A model generated the notes under the pieces. That model worked only from the letters and a program-made list of their open reading frames with translations. It made no database searches and was not told the DNA's origin. A stretch of 13,241 nucleotides of DNA. It comes from CAZNAQ01 sp964585585. GTDB taxonomy: Bacteria; Patescibacteriota; Patescibacteriia; Patescibacteriales; JAGXOH01. Shown piece by piece: positions 12,106 to 13,241 of the stretch; position 1 is the first letter of the stretch, and each line of letters begins with the position of its first letter. The position numbers and the translations under genes are program-made. The stretch lies in NCBI GenBank assembly GCA_964585585.1, contig CAZPEL010000027.1, positions 1-13,241 on the forward strand. The letters are read 5' to 3'.

Positions 12106-12872
12106 ATTATTTCTTAATATTGGCCGGGGCCTTGCTCATTTATATGAGTTTTTGGTTTGTCCTTTCCTTGATCAAAAAAAGGAATGATGTAGCTGATGTG
12201 GCCTGGGGGCTGGGCTTTGTCCTCCTGGCCTGGCTATCTCTCTTTATTTCTGATAATTTTGAGATCAGGACGGTTTTAACCACTTCCTTGGTCAGTATTT
12301 GGGGCTTGCGCTTAGCTTATCACATAGCCAAGCGTCACCGGGGCGAAGAGGAGGATTATCGCTACCTGAATTATCGAAGATCCTGGGGTAAGTGGTTCTA
12401 TATCCGCTCTTATTTGCAGATATATCTTTTGCAGGGCTTTTTTTTGTTTTTAATTGCCTCCCCGGTTATGATCATAAATGTTTTTTCCGATGGCGGTTTG
12501 GGTTTTGGGGACCTGGTTGGGCTTTTAATATGGGGTATCGGCTTTTCTTTTGAATCTATAGGAGACGCCCAACTGGCCAGGTTTATTAAAGATCCGGCTA
12601 ATAAAGGAAAACTTATGATGAGCGGATTATGGAAATATAGTCGTCACCCTAATTATTTTGGAGAAGTTTTTCAGTGGTGGGGGGTGTGGGTGATCGCCCT
12701 GTCTGTTCCCTATGGCGTCTGGGGAATCATTGGTCCGATAACCATTAGTTATTTAATACTAAAAGTTTCCGGCATCCCCATGCTGGAAAAGAAAATGGCC
12801 GAGCACCCGGATTTTAAAGAGTATAAAAAAAGGGTTAGTGTTTTCTTTCCCTTACCCCCCAAGAAACAATAA
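12102..12872 (+). CDS. DUF1295 membrane protein (steroid 5-alpha-reductase-like superfamily)
   Basis: The 256-residue multi-pass protein begins at ATG 12102, which overlaps the DUF2177 stop. An in-frame start at 12003 would add 33 residues that merely read the DUF2177 gene in another frame. Visible signatures are RNDVADVAWGLGFVLLAW near the N-terminus and SGLWKYSRHPNYFGEVFQWW (174-193), the hallmark of the DUF1295/ICMT/5-alpha-reductase fold, in which the RHPNYFGE region binds cofactor (NADPH or SAM). It probably modifies a lipid or other hydrophobic substrate in the membrane, which is inferred from the superfamily. DUF1295 and DUF2177 genes also neighbour each other in other bacteria, as I recall, in lipid-modification clusters. 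Confidence 0.9.
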   Translation: MNYFLILAGALLIYMSFWFVLSLIKKRNDVADVAWGLGFVLLAWLSLFISDNFEIRTVLTTSLVSIWGLRLAYHIAKRHRGEEEDYRYLNYRRSWGKWFYIRSYLQIYLLQGFFLFLIASPVMIINVFSDGGLGFGDLVGLLIWGIGFSFESIGDAQLARFIKDPANKGKLMMSGLWKYSRHPNYFGEVFQWWGVWVIALSVPYGVWGIIGPITISYLILKVSGIPMLEKKMAEHPDFKEYKKRVSVFFPLPPKKQ

Positions 12873-12876
12873 TTTT

Positions 12877-12900
12877 GGGGTCAGGTTTTGAACTTTGAAT
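12877..12900 (+). repeat. Short dispersed motif, copy D
   Basis: GGGGTCAGGTTTTGAACTTT (12877-12896) is another copy of the opening motif of the long repeats, placed between the DUF1295 stop and the next start, again without the rest of the element. AGTATACATACT, a near-palindrome, follows at about 12906-12917. Confidence 0.6.
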
Positions 12901-12929
12901 AGGTCAGTATACATACTAAATAAAAAATC

Positions 12930-13241
12930 ATGAAGTTCTATAATGTATTTAAAAGAGTGATTCTATTCGGAGCGATCTTAGTAATTATCGTCTCCGTGTT
13001 TTTGGTGGTGAAAAATGTCAACGAAAAGGAAGAGGAGAATGTTGATAAAAACAACGGCACAACAACCTCCGTGGACACAGTACCTTCCGATGATAAGGAT
13101 AAAGATGTGGAGCCGCCGTTCACGGCTCCGGGCGAGGAGGGGAAAGATCGGGAGAACGGGGAGCGGGAAACTCCACCTAAAAAAGACAAGGAGAAGCCGG
13201 TAGAGAAGCCGGAAGAAGATCGGCCTCAAGTGGCTATTATT
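12930..13241 (+). CDS. Membrane-anchored protein with charged Pro-rich linker (3' truncated)
   Basis: The frame opens at ATG 12930 and is still open at the window edge (104 codons). Residues 1-9 are basic, and about 10-27 form one hydrophobic helix (VILFGAILVIIVSVFLVV), an uncleaved signal anchor or signal peptide. The rest is Glu/Lys/Asp/Pro-rich low complexity (TPPKKDKEKPVEKPEEDRP), a likely disordered extracytoplasmic linker. The last visible residues, QVAII, could be the first strand of a folded domain whose identity lies beyond the window. There is no SD, in line with most genes here. Opposite-strand and other-frame readings here are shadows. Confidence 0.7.
   Translation, partial: MKFYNVFKRVILFGAILVIIVSVFLVVKNVNEKEEENVDKNNGTTTSVDTVPSDDKDKDVEPPFTAPGEEGKDRENGERETPPKKDKEKPVEKPEEDRPQVAII

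Noticed and set aside
1761..12900. Repeated motifs as a CRISPR array
   Set aside because: Copies are thousands of bases apart, unequal in length and lack regular spacers.

Overview
The window looks like part of a chromosome from a Candidate Phyla Radiation (Patescibacteria/Parcubacteria-like) bacterium. This is an inference. It rests on AT-leaning, Lys/Glu-rich coding sequence, start codons that often lack a Shine-Dalgarno (SD) sequence, a large exported protein of a type I associate with these bacteria (CARDB-like domain, coiled coil, Asp-rich calcium-type repeats), and a class 3 (archaeal/eukaryotic-type) prolyl-tRNA synthetase. No rRNA, tRNA, CRISPR array or transposase gene was seen.

Layout. 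1-77 is the 3' tail of an upstream gene. 155-1678 is a SAM-methyltransferase-like protein with two tandem C-terminal repeats. 1679-2133 is non-coding and holds the first copy of a roughly 130-150-bp repeat. A GNAT acetyltransferase follows (2134-2661). Then comes the most interesting segment, a candidate RiPP operon. It has a near-consensus promoter with an inverted repeat in its spacer (2707-2735), an M24 metallopeptidase (2807-3931), a radical SAM/SPASM maturase with a PqqD-like RiPP recognition element at its N-terminus (3953-5215), a 44-residue precursor-like peptide ending in a CPGC-containing tail and led by the strongest SD here (5282-5416), a strong hairpin that is either terminator or attenuator (5427-5456), and a prolyl-tRNA synthetase (5473-6894) with its own terminator (6920-6950). 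A second, directly oriented copy of the long repeat lies at about 6997-7130, so GNAT, operon and proS sit between direct repeats.

The second half has the exported CARDB/coiled-coil/Ca-repeat protein (7187-8785). It is followed by a self-contained leftward unit (promoter 9898-9870, two unrecognised small proteins with strong SDs, terminator 9080-9044). A stretch of degenerate intergenic DNA precedes a truncated, frameshifted dicarboxylate/amino-acid:cation symporter (10255-11108). Then come a flavodoxin-like protein (11153-11617), translationally coupled DUF2177 and DUF1295 membrane proteins (11707-12872), and the 5' end of a membrane-anchored low-complexity protein that runs off the window (12930-13241).

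How the parts may work together. By analogy with PQQ, mycofactocin and sactipeptide/ranthipeptide pathways, the RRE would hold the precursor leader, the radical SAM enzyme would crosslink or rearrange the C-terminal core, and the M24 peptidase would trim the product. No transporter or immunity gene is visible. The adjacent ProRS may be ordinary housekeeping or, more speculatively, linked to the pathway. Genes of this operon and of the leftward unit have clear SDs, while other genes with a visible start have none, which hints at different origin or different translational control.
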